DNA of 64,000 nt from Hortaea werneckii. Its lineage: Eukaryota; Ascomycota; Dothideomycetes; Mycosphaerellales; Teratosphaeriaceae. Both the position numbers and the translations under genes were made by a program. The stretch is from assembly GCA_037044905.1 (NCBI GenBank), contig JBAOKB010000117.1, positions 1 through 64,000 on the forward strand, read 5' to 3'. How positions within the stretch are numbered: position 1 is the stretch's first letter; every line of letters begins with the position of its first letter. This document shows, piece by piece, positions 43,557 through 53,028 of this stretch. A model generated the notes under the pieces. It worked only from the letters and a program-made list of their open reading frames with translations. It did not search any database and was not told the origin of the DNA.

Positions 43557-44468
43557 TCATTCAGTGACCGGCGAGCGAACGCGGTGTTTGTTATTGCTCC
43601 CATTACTGCGACCACCGCCAACATTCTGTTGAAAATATTGGACAACTTCGTCCCATTGGCGAAGATCGAGATACGGACTCCTCAACCATGCTTCTAGCTC
43701 ATGTAACAGCTGCTGAGCGTTTGAGCGCCCTAGAAAATCTGATAGGAGGTCTTCTGCTTTTCCATCTGCGGCTTTGAGGTCGTTCGTCCTCAGAATAGCG
43801 ACAATGTACTCGAGGAGGAATTCTCTGTTGCCGCCTCGAGGAGCAGATGCTGTGTCCAAGAACGAGAAGACCCTTAGCTCCCGGCGCAGAAAAGCTCGCG
43901 CTCGACTCTGTAGGACTGAAGAGGATGCAAAGATGGCGGAAGTGAAGTCTCGGTAGTTGGATATGTGATTTGCTCCTACGTGTAAAGCGTATAGACGATC
44001 CCTATACACTCGACGGCGTCTCTCAAGCGAAGGATCCTCGATGGAGGCGATGTCACGTTCGGTCTGCGGAGTCCATCTCTCCACTTGCCGTCTACTGTGC
44101 TGCCGCCGAGACTGGCGAGATGAGCGATTATCCGGATCTCCAGCATTTGGCCCCTCGGCCTTGGGCACTCGATATGTCTTGTAGTCCTCCGAGCTTCGCC
44201 AGTCGTACTGCACCTCGCGCACCTCCGCCTTGCATAGAGGACATGCTGCTTTCTCTTGCAGCCATGATACCAGACATAGAAAGTCGAAGGTTAAGTGATT
44301 ACAGGGAACTGCCACTGCGCGCTCACTAATGACCTCTAGACAGATGATACAATGCTCTTCATGTGGACGTTGTCCATCCTTCGCGGCTGCAGCAGTTGTC
44401 CAGTAAGACTGGTCCCCGTTCTCGACCGACAAGTTCGTAGGCTGCTGCCAGTCTGCATCACCGTCCAT
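43557..44468 (-). CDS. TOPORS-like RING finger protein
   Basis: 303 aa from the ATG at 44468; the frame is open for ten codons upstream but without ATG. The RING spans C40-C79: C40/C43, C56/H58, D62/C65, C76/C79. The fifth ligand position is Asp rather than Cys, in PCNHLTFDFLC, which appears normal for this fungal group. The C-terminal half is helical (YRDFTSAIFASSSVLQSRA, FLLEYIVAILRTNDLK, ELEAWLRSPYLD) and resembles the conserved part of TOPORS-like ubiquitin/SUMO ligases. An Arg/Ser/Gln basic stretch lies between. Probably a nuclear E3 ligase, by family inference. Its start is 243 bp from the divergent HIT gene. Confidence 0.82.
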   Translation of the reverse strand: MDGDADWQQPTNLSVENGDQSYWTTAAAAKDGQRPHEEHCIICLEVISERAVAVPCNHLTFDFLCLVSWLQEKAACPLCKAEVREVQYDWRSSEDYKTYRVPKAEGPNAGDPDNRSSRQSRRQHSRRQVERWTPQTERDIASIEDPSLERRRRVYRDRLYALHVGANHISNYRDFTSAIFASSSVLQSRARAFLRRELRVFSFLDTASAPRGGNREFLLEYIVAILRTNDLKAADGKAEDLLSDFLGRSNAQQLLHELEAWLRSPYLDLRQWDEVVQYFQQNVGGGRSNGSNNKHRVRSPVTE

Positions 44469-44711
44469 ACACTGCCTCCTCTTTCCTCTTTCCAACAAGT
44501 GTATCCTTTGTCGTGGTCCTTCATAACCATCACCTCTTCAACCTTCAACCTTGATGATGGAGGTGCTCTGCAAGCGGAATCCCTTCCGCAGTTTATGACG
44601 CCATTCCATACCTGTGAACCCCGCCTTCTTCCTTTGGTCTCCAAAGCCTACATACCGAGAGCTGCGGAACATCAAGGTACCCCATTGTACTATCCCATAT
44701 CCGCTGTCAAG

Positions 44712-45235
44712 ATGGCCGCCAACTGTATCTTTTGCCGCATCATCAAGGGTATGTTACTCTCAGATTGAAGTCTTCATCTGATGCTTAATGACTGACCACA
44801 ACGCAGGCGAGATCCCTTCGATGAAGCTCTACGACTCCGACAAGACCTTTGCTTTCCTGGATATCAACCCCCTGGTACGTCAAGCTGGCAGCATAGTATC
44901 ACAGCCAAGATTAACCCAAGCTGGCGGATGTTTAGTCCAAAGGTCACGCGCTCGTAATCCCCAAATACCACGGTGCGAAGCTCACAGACATCCCCGACGA
45001 GCACCTCACCGAGCTCCTCCCCGTCGCCTCCCGGATCGCGAAGGCCTCAGGCGCCGAGAACTTCAACATCCTACAGAACAACGGCCGGATCGCCCACCAG
45101 GTCGTCGATCACGTCCACGTGCACATGATCCCGAAACCCAACGAGCAGGAAGGCCTAGGTGTCGGCTGGCCGCAGCAGCAAGGTAACAAGGATGAACTTG
45201 CTAAGTTGCACGAGGAGATGAAGTCGAAGATGTAA
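44712..45235 (+). CDS. HIT-family nucleotide hydrolase (Hint/Hnt1-like)
   Basis: Exons 44712-44748, 44807-44874 and 44936-45235 encode 134 aa. Introns are 58 and 61 nt (GTATGT...CGCAG and GTACGT...TTTAG). The first coding exon is 37 nt and gives MAANCIFCRIIKG, joined to EIPSMKLYDSDKTFAFLDINPL and SKGHALVIPKYH. The histidine triad HVHVHM is present with QVVDHVHVHMIPKP. HIT proteins of this branch hydrolyse AMP-lysine or adenosine phosphoramidates. The N-terminal CxxC with downstream His may bind zinc, as in many Hint proteins. Length is normal for the family. Confidence 0.93.
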
Positions 45236-45464
45236 AAACGCCACCGTAGCGACTCATTGCAATACTACTGAAAGTGATCAATGTGAAGTGGCCGAGCCGA
45301 TGTTGAGTCTGCTTATCCACCCACCCTCGGTGACTGCTACCAATTCCGTTTTGCTTATGTTCGCTTGTGATGCGAGCATAGAACATACTCTCACTTTCAG
45401 AGTAGTGTCTACTACTAGTCTACTACTACCAACCATTGTGCGACCACCGACTACAACCAGCTAT

Positions 45465-47516
45465 CTAGGAAATCGGATACATGGCGGGAGTCTCATCAAC
45501 TAACTGCTTCTGCTGTGCAGGGTCATCCGCCGGAGCCCACTGGACCTCAATCTCGTCATGGCTTGTGCTCTTACATCCATTCTGGCCCCATATCTCGAAT
45601 TGGAGACCGGTGCCAACCAGCATTTTCACGCTGAACTCGGCTTCGTAATAACACTTTCTATAATGGTACCACCGATGATTTTTAAGTCTCATGTCACATG
45701 GATCGAGGGCTGCCTCCACGGCACAGACACTGCTGACCCCTTTGTTACGGATGGACTGAGGAAGCTGATGCGAAGGCATATCGGACATGTAGATCTGTGT
45801 GCGCCAGGGATGGCGTTCGAGTCCTGGGGGTATCTTGTTGCGAAAGCGCCGGCTCTTCCCTTCATTAATGTTGACTACTTCACCCTGCAGGTCGCATCAG
45901 ATTGCGTATCGACAACGGCCTCCGACGATGGCTTACCTGCTTGAGAAACCATGACATCTGACCCTCGGCGTACCGCTTCTTGTCGAACTTGTCCAGCTCG
46001 ACAGGCTGTCCCTGATGCTTCGACGGGTCGTACAGCTCTCGGCAGACTACGCCATAGCTCAGTGGACACCTACGCGTTGACATGATCTCAGGTCCTCCCC
46101 TTAGTGCTTGTGCTCGAGCAAGGGCTAGCCCGTGGACGACTGCCAGCTGTCTAAATTTCCTTCGTTAGTGCAACAACACGTAGGAGGAACTTTGATTTGA
46201 CGTACGGCTCGCTGGCAAGAATAATGCTGAGACTCCGCGCATTAGGGAATTTTCCATTTGAACCGCCTTCGTACCTTTTCCTTATTCGGTCTCTAACGTA
46301 GGGAGAGCTTCCTAGTCCACCCGAAAGAACAAGATAAGAGACCTGCTCTTCAGGATGTTCCTCATGGAGTTCTCGGAATTGCTCATCGAGAAGCTTCTGA
46401 ATCTTGTCGACTTGTTCGTCAAAGATGCGTTGGAGGTATTCGCTATTCAACAAGTCAGCCTCTCTTGAAAGGATTTGCCCCAAGTCTTACGTATTGCTTA
46501 CACCCTGAGAATCAGGCTGGAGTTCTCCACTTCTGCATGCGGCAGATTGGTCCCATACGGCAGACCTGGAATTGGTAGCGGAAGCTTCGGCACTTCTATA
46601 GTCGCCATCCCGAACGAGCAGTTGTATCCCATAAATCTATCCTGGACCATCCGCTTGGCCACTGAATCCACATCATCTGGTATGTGTGAGCGAATCAGCT
46701 CGAGTCGCTCCTTGATAAACGTCTCGATCCTGTGATCGATCAGGGTCGACCCTATCGCCAGGCCTTCGTTGCACTGTAGCGGCTGCAATTCAGTCTTGCT
46801 TTTGGCGGCGCTCTTGACCTTGAGGAAGTTGATATCCGTCGTTCCTCCGCCGGCGTCGCATACCAAAAAGACATCGCCTTTTTGCATCTGCTGCTTCGAG
46901 GCGTACACCGCCGCGGCTTCGGCTTCAGTCAAGGAAATGGACGCTCTATGATTCTCTTCCTTGCCATATCCGGCGACTTTGACCATCCGCTGGATCTCTG
47001 CAATCATCCTCGGATCTTTCCATGTTGTGGGGACCGAGAAGACGAACTCGACATTCTTGGACTCAAATCTGGGCATCGTCTCCCGAAAATGCCTCATGAG
47101 ATAGGAGTAGAGTGACTGCAGATAATCGCAATACCATTGTTTCACTTCGCTGTGAGTCGGTGCGTGGATGTGATCATCTATGTATCCCGGATCGAGGTTC
47201 AGCTTGAAGAACCTGTTGACTTCTAGAGCCGGATCCTCATCATCGCATGCGAAACCCCAATTCCGCAGTCGAGAATTTCTGGCATCATATGCGACTGCCG
47301 TGTCCACTTTGTTGCGGATCTCGTGGTATGCGATGCCGGGCCAGTGTTGCAGAGTCTTCGGATCATTCCATTCTGGTGCCGCTGACCATGCCACGCCTAT
47401 GGGAGTACCATACGGTCAGTGCATGTATACATGGCGGTAGCAGACCACATACCAGTGCAAGTCATGCCAAAGTCAATACCGATAACAACGTCAGGCGTCC
47501 AAGAGTACGACGCCAT
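45465..47516 (-). CDS. Hsp70-like (HSPA12-type) ATPase
   Basis: Five exons: 47516-47453, 47396-46502, 46442-46206, 46150-45937 and 45884-45465, giving 609 aa. Introns are 56, 59, 55 and 52 nt. Actin/Hsp70 ATPase motifs: phosphate-1 IGIDFGMTCTGVAWS at the N terminus, phosphate-2 LVCDAGGGTTDINF, and adenosine motif LVLSGGLGSSPYVRDR. The C-terminal 200 residues (GVVCRELYDPSKH, then a beta-rich part with EFSVKMLVGTGLQFEIWG) replace the canonical substrate-binding and lid domains. That is the pattern of the expanded fungal HSPA12-like group, whose clients are unknown. The first coding exon is 64 nt. Divergent from the membrane protein gene at 48070. Confidence 0.88.
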
Positions 47517-48069
47517 GATGCGCTGCCCACCTTATCTTCTCTCGCCTCCAATAAAAGTAAAATGGAAGGGCCAAAACACGACTGGCCGACGTAACAAAAA
47601 GCAAAAATTTTCAGCTGGAGTATGTCAAAGTACCTGGATAGAGGGAAAAAGCCTCATCCTCGCTAATCTGGGCATACGGTCCCAAACTGTATGGTGGTCG
47701 CTCATTGCTATGTATATCGGCAGTGCACAGATGCCCCGCTTCCCTTGTCTCTCTGTGCATGAGGCTTGCAGGTGGCTTCGGTGGTACCGTCTCAGCCTGA
47801 CAGCTGCATGAAGGCGCCCCGACCAAATTGGCGAGGCTGTACTGAAGTCCTGTGGCGACAGCCTGGACCCGACGCAGGTGTGACCTGAGTCTGCGTTTGC
47901 CAAGTCTGCTTTGGCAAATCATCGCCTCCTGTGTCCATCTCGTCGTTTTGCCGCCGCGATCTGGTCTTTTTCCCTTATCTCTCCAGAGATGATGTGTCTT
48001 AATCTGAACTCGCAAGTTTGATCCGTTCAGAGCTACGCCATCAAATTTATTGACTCGACTACATCAGCA
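47517..48069. promoter_or_regulatory. Shared upstream region of the Hsp70-like gene and the 48070 gene
   Basis: 553 bp between divergent starts. No gene supported; short frames on both strands lack features. No heat-shock element was confidently seen. Confidence 0.4.
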
Positions 48070-49424
48070 ATGCCTGATAACACTTCCACTGAACAATCAA
48101 CACCGACTACAAAAGCCGATGACGGAGCTCCTCAGAGCGAAGAAGAGGAGGGCGGCGTCCCACAAGCTAGCCCTGCAACCCCGACTGAACGATCAACAAC
48201 GAATGTGGAAGTTCCAGTTAGCAACAAGCCAACAAGTGAAGCAGTGCCAAACAATGATGCCCAGACAGCTACGTCGGTAGCTACAACGCCAGTTTCAGGC
48301 TCTTCGACGACTGTGAATGCTGATCAGCAGACGCTGTCCGCGACCCCAAGCAACGCGAACAAAGCTCATGATCGCGGTGTATCGACAGGAGCGCTGGCTG
48401 GCGGCATCATCGGTGCCGCATTGGCAGCTGCCCTCATAACCGGCTTGGTGACATTTTGGTATATGCGCAAGACCAGTTATCGCAATTCTCGGACGAGCCG
48501 CCATAATGACCGTCATCGGCGTCTTTACAAGGACGACAAACACACTGGTCTAGGGGCCGGACGTGCTCGTCGTATTGAGTTAACATCAGACGCCAGTGTG
48601 AGCCGTGCCAGTTGGGAACAGTATCTACCTCAGAGCCTTGATGACCATACTATACAGAACTCGGTCAAAGTCCTCTTCGACCAGATACAGCTTCACGTCG
48701 AGAACTTCTACTTCAGTCCGCACGATCCCATCAAGCTACCGCCGGAGGAACATGAGAGGCTTTCGGAGCTGCAGACACCCCATCTCCCTGGTCCCTTGGT
48801 AGACTGTATGATGTCTTCAAGGTCCGTTCTTCCGGTAATAAAGCATTGCCTGGCCTATCAAGTTGCCCAGGGTATGATGGCTGGACCGCAACCTCGCTTG
48901 CTTCCAATGGGTTTCACGTACGTTGGTGGAGATCGAGGTCTCCCAGATTCCACCGGAAGAAAAGCTGTTGGTACGTTGCAACTGTCCAACATACCTTATC
49001 CTCGCAATGTGGTTACTAATCACTGCAATTGGTATCAGCCGCTCGTCAAGCTTTCAACATGTGGCGGATGCTTACTGCCTACTTCAGGCAGGACGCACGC
49101 ACTCAGACAGAGAGTGCAGCGCTTCTGGCTCGCAACATTGAGATGGACGTCGGCACTTTCACGGACGCATTCGCCAAGTGGCGGAACGGATCACAAGACG
49201 TTGCCGGGGCGAAAAGTCATCTTGAGGGTTTGCTGAAGAACGCGGCATCGGTGTCAATGACTCTGTTCTCGCAGCCATCCATGTATCAGTTCTCGTGGAT
49301 GCATGCTTCTCAGAAGCATCGATCCTTAGTTGTGGTACCGACATTTAGCAAGGTCACGGAGGAGCAAGGCAGAGCTTTGGAGCAGCCTCAGGAATTGGTG
49401 ATACTGGTTTCCGAGCGGATCTAG
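48070..49424 (+). CDS. Single-pass membrane protein with Ser/Thr-rich N terminus
   Basis: Exons 48070-48970 and 49039-49424 encode 428 aa. The 68-nt intron (GTACGT to GGTATCAG) has a perfect TTACTAATC branch point. The first 110 residues are Thr/Ser/Pro-rich without a signal peptide. One membrane segment follows (GALAGGIIGAALAAALITGLVTFWYMRK), then a basic juxtamembrane stretch (RTSRHNDRHRRLYK). The C-terminal cytosolic-side domain has SWEQYLPQSLDDHTIQNSVKVLF and FNMWRMLTAYF, a layout shared by a widespread but uncharacterised group of fungal membrane proteins. A second intron around 48870-48945 (GTATGA...CCCAG) is possible and would change about 25 residues; the one-intron model is simpler. 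Function unknown. Confidence 0.7.
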
Positions 49425-49481
49425 CGTGAAAATGAGAATCATTCGCGACTCTACTCAGTGTCGTTGCAGAAGTCCTTCGTC

Positions 49482-50291
49482 TCAATACTTCATTCGGCTA
49501 CAATTCGTGCTATCTGATAAGCCCTTGGACTGTAGATTGAGCCAAGAGTGATTCCTCGCCTTTCCCGTCAGCCGCCTTGCAGGCAAAGGGGGCGTCTCAA
49601 CAGCCCGTTGGGTTTCGCCCCAGACTTGAAAAGCGGTCGTGTCCACCAGCTCATCGCGCTTTATCACATCGGGCAAAGAGGGCGCTGAACTTGGTCTCTG
49701 TAAATGCTGCTGCTCTCCTGTGAGTGACCTCATGCTCGCACGCTTGAGCAGGTTCTTCTCTCTAGAAGCATAAAGCCATTCACTCTCCTGATACGTGGGT
49801 GGCGGCTTCAGAAAGTCGGTGTTGGTGGCCGGCGTCGGGTTTCGTGTTGCGGTCCTGCCCATCAATGTCGAAAGAGTACTATTGAGACCGGACGCCGCTA
49901 TATTGAGCTTGCCCAGGCTCACAGCTATATGAGCAGAATCTCTCACCACCCAGATGATGCGGGTGCCAACCCGGATACGTCCTCCGTATACTTGCATATC
50001 GGCGCGCGCAGGCTCAATCAGACCCGCGACGCTGTTGACGGCTTTCTCAGCGTCGTTCAGATCGGTATCGATGATCATCTTCTCCTCCGCCTCAAATAGA
50101 TCTGATTTTTGCCGACGAAGCTTCCTTCCCACTTCAAGCTTTTGGTTGATTGAGTCTGTCATGCCCAGCAAGTCTCGGGTCTCTTGGTCCACCGCCTTGA
50201 TCTCGTATACCTTCTCTGCAATTCTCAATGTCAGTGTGAACGCTGTCGAAATGGCCGACAGCGCAGAACCGACTTCTGCCATTGCAGACAT
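49482..50291 (-). CDS. Protein with fungal STAND-type N-terminal domain
   Basis: 269 aa from the ATG at 50291 (MSAMAEVGSALSAIS); a second ATG three codons later is equally good. Residues 1-145 form a helical bundle (IAEKVYEIKAVDQETRDLLG, LNDAEKAVNSVAGLI, SAHIAVSLGKLNIAASGLNSTL) resembling the N-terminal domain found in front of NACHT/STAND proteins and in stand-alone HET-related proteins. The C-terminal part is Pro/Ser-rich and disordered, with a PPPTYQESEW motif. No nucleotide-binding domain follows, so this is either a stand-alone adaptor or a truncated relative. It is convergent with the 48070 gene, whose stop lies 57 bp away. Confidence 0.65.
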   Translation of the reverse strand: MSAMAEVGSALSAISTAFTLTLRIAEKVYEIKAVDQETRDLLGMTDSINQKLEVGRKLRRQKSDLFEAEEKMIIDTDLNDAEKAVNSVAGLIEPARADMQVYGGRIRVGTRIIWVVRDSAHIAVSLGKLNIAASGLNSTLSTLMGRTATRNPTPATNTDFLKPPPTYQESEWLYASREKNLLKRASMRSLTGEQQHLQRPSSAPSLPDVIKRDELVDTTAFQVWGETQRAVETPPLPARRLTGKARNHSWLNLQSKGLSDSTNCSRMKY

Positions 50292-51881
50292 ATTGCTTAT
50301 AGTGTACTTGATGCGTGTGTTCTTGAAAGGGTGCGAAATGAGCACAAGAGTCCAAAGACGATTATCATACGCTTGAGCTACTCCGGCGCGATAGCAAAGT
50401 ATTCTCTGTGATTACGGCGTACAGGTCTTCGACCACGCTCGCCAAGCATACTCCTCCAAGATGCCCACAGTCTTAGCACTGACCTGGAAGCATGAACCAA
50501 CAGCTGACAAGAGAAGCACGACTGGCCTGTCGACAGGAAGTCGGAGAAATGGGCCGCAACGGCACGTCTGAGGACTGCCCGCTTCTCGCGCGCAACCTTA
50601 GTCGAAAGTTCCTGTTCTGCTTCATTCACGCCAATGATACCGTCCACATGCGACTCGCTTGGCCTCTATTGGTCGATAACAAAGACTAGAGCGCATTGAA
50701 AATGATCGGCGAACACCCATTGCTCGGGCTGCCCTGCAGAGTGCTTTATCGTAAGCGAACTAACAGATTTGCGGCTGAGGTACTTATCGCTTGCAGCTCG
50801 CCAGCCACGGCTCACTCCTGTCACTTCCTTTCATGCGGGCGCCTGGCAAGCCTGGCTGTTGATGGACTGTCAGTCTACCGGTCGTTCTCGAGAGGACCCG
50901 CATCTGTACGCATTGACGACACCCCATCTATCCTAATATGAACGCTTCTGGCAAGAAAAGCAAGTCCCATGCCACTATCTACACCCCAGTTATCCACCTC
51001 ACCGGTTGCTGCACAACCGGGCGAGGCTTGAAGCAATAGACATTTCTATCTCGCTACCGGACTCATGGTGGTCACACGGAATCATCTATCGTAATGAAGA
51101 AATGGAACACGCCCGCCATCACATTCATGGTTTGCTGCTCATCCCGCGCTTCCTTCGACTTCCTACTTCCCATGTATCTGGGAGACCGCCTGAAGCGGAG
51201 CAGATTCCCCCTGCGGCCAACCTCCTCTGCATTACTGCTGGCTCATTGTATTCACTGGTTTGCAACCAAAGCTCAAACTATCGATATGCAGCTGATCGCC
51301 AAATGTAACTACTTTAGATTCCCGCCCCAGCTCTCGTCCCGTGTGCTTGACCTCGAGGGCCGCACCTGCAAGGCTGGCATTTGTTCGCCCTCGAATGCCA
51401 CATCTGCAAGGCTAGCATGCGTTTGGGGCGTTCAATAGCGCTAGAGAGCTCGCCTCAGAAGATCTGTTCTTGTGCACATTGTTCTCAGACGCATCCAGAC
51501 CTAGGTTTGCAAGGACCGCACTCCGTTATTGGATACCGCAGGTCGCTTTTCGACCGCTCTATCCAACCGCTTGAGACCTGACACTCTAACCCATGACCAT
51601 GTTTCGGAGCCTTGCAGCAAAACTGCTGACCACCGTATCCCGTGTGCCAACGTTACCAGGATCTGCCGTCACGGGCATGTATCTGCCTTCTCGCGCTGGC
51701 GTAAGGCCAGATGGAGCTACCAGCCCGAGGGACATTGCCGCCATGCCTCTGACACATGCGGCTCTGCATATCGACTCGCGAAAGATATGTGCTCGCCACC
51801 TGGATACTTCAAGGTGATCGTTGGTTGCAGGTAGGTGCGCTCTCACTGTCTTAGCCTTTTGTCAACTGCAGCGCCGTGGCA
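50292..51881. other. Intergenic region, about 1.6 kb, no supported gene
   Basis: Many short overlapping frames in both directions, none with domain features. A 15-bp CTGCAAGGCTRGCAT motif occurs twice within about 60 bp near 51370-51420. The right end is the promoter of the 51882 gene. Confidence 0.45.
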
Positions 51882-52901
51882 ATGTCTCGACGTAGTCTTC
51901 TTCTGGAGATGTCCATGATCGCCTTAGCATCTGCCACATCCATCTCACCGACCAACATAAAGCCGAGTCTTTCGATCGAAGAAAGCAATGCATTCTCCTC
52001 AACCACGACCGCATCTCCGTTGCACCCCAAGTGGGGCCTGGTAAAGGAACGTGAACTTTTCGGCCGGCAAGCAGATCCTTATCAGACAGTATGTTGGCCT
52101 GCTTGATGACCTTGTCATCCAAGCGCAAAGTTTGCTGAGAAGGTACCAGTGCGCCTACATCGATGGCGATGCGAATAACCCTTTGACCTGCGCATCTGGA
52201 AAAAATTGCGGTTGGATCGCCAGTACGCCGTACCTTGCCTGTTGCACAACCAACGCGTATGGATCGTTTGGTAGCGACTGCCTCCCAGCAACTACATGCT
52301 TAGACTACCAAACAGATAGTCTGGCGGCGACAGTAACTTATGCCGTGACAACTGAGAACAGCTATTTGTGGTGAGTGAAGTCGACCGCCTGCTTGGGTAT
52401 TCGTTGACTAATGTGTCCCAAAGCCCGTCAGCGTCTCCGATACGCGGCACCGCCTACGTGTACGGGTCAGACAGTTACGATACGGAGACATACTCATATT
52501 ACGTGTGCGACACGACCGATGTGATTTCCAGCAATCTCTACGGATACGTCCTGTTCACAGGGAGCGTCAGTTCGACTGTAGCCCAAAGCTTGCCTGTGGA
52601 AACTAGCGTTCCGGTGTCGGTCTATGTGACTCGGACAGTCACGGCTTCAGCAAACATAGCTCCAGCAGATACGGAGACCTATACGCCTTCAAATACTGCT
52701 CCCGTCCCCACTACCACCAAATCGTCAGGCGACGACGCATCGCCCCCTACCGGCGCTATAGTAGGAGGTGTTGTCGGTGGAGTGGCTGCCCTATCTCTTA
52801 TTGCAGGATTCATAGCCTACCGCGTTATCAAGAAGAGGAAGGAAAGGAAACCCTCAATACCAGAGATTAGTCAATACAGCGACTCTAGTCACGCAAGATA
52901 G
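51882..52901 (+). CDS. Mid2/Wsc-like single-pass surface protein
   Basis: Exons 51882-52088, 52150-52370 and 52424-52901 encode 301 aa; introns are 61 and 53 nt. The N terminus MSRRSLLLEMSMIALASATS is a plausible signal peptide. A Cys-containing ectodomain follows (QTCAYIDGDANNPLTCASG, NCGWIAS, LACCTTNAYGSFGSDC, ATTCLDY), then a Ser/Thr-rich stalk. One membrane segment comes next (GAIVGGVVGGVAALSLIAGF), then a basic cytosolic tail (RVIKKRKERK). The splice joins DPYQT-CAYIDGD and YLW/C-PSASPIRG keep frame. This is the architecture of fungal wall-stress sensor-like proteins, but no named family domain is firmly recognised. Confidence 0.8.
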
Positions 52902-53028
52902 CATACCAATCCTCTCCGGATTCAATTTCGGGAGAGCGAGCGCTCCACGCACTACAGAAGGATTGTTGCACAAGAAGTAATATAGCGCTATTAGCATAGC
53001 AAGTGTCTTTGAATAACGAAATCTCACA

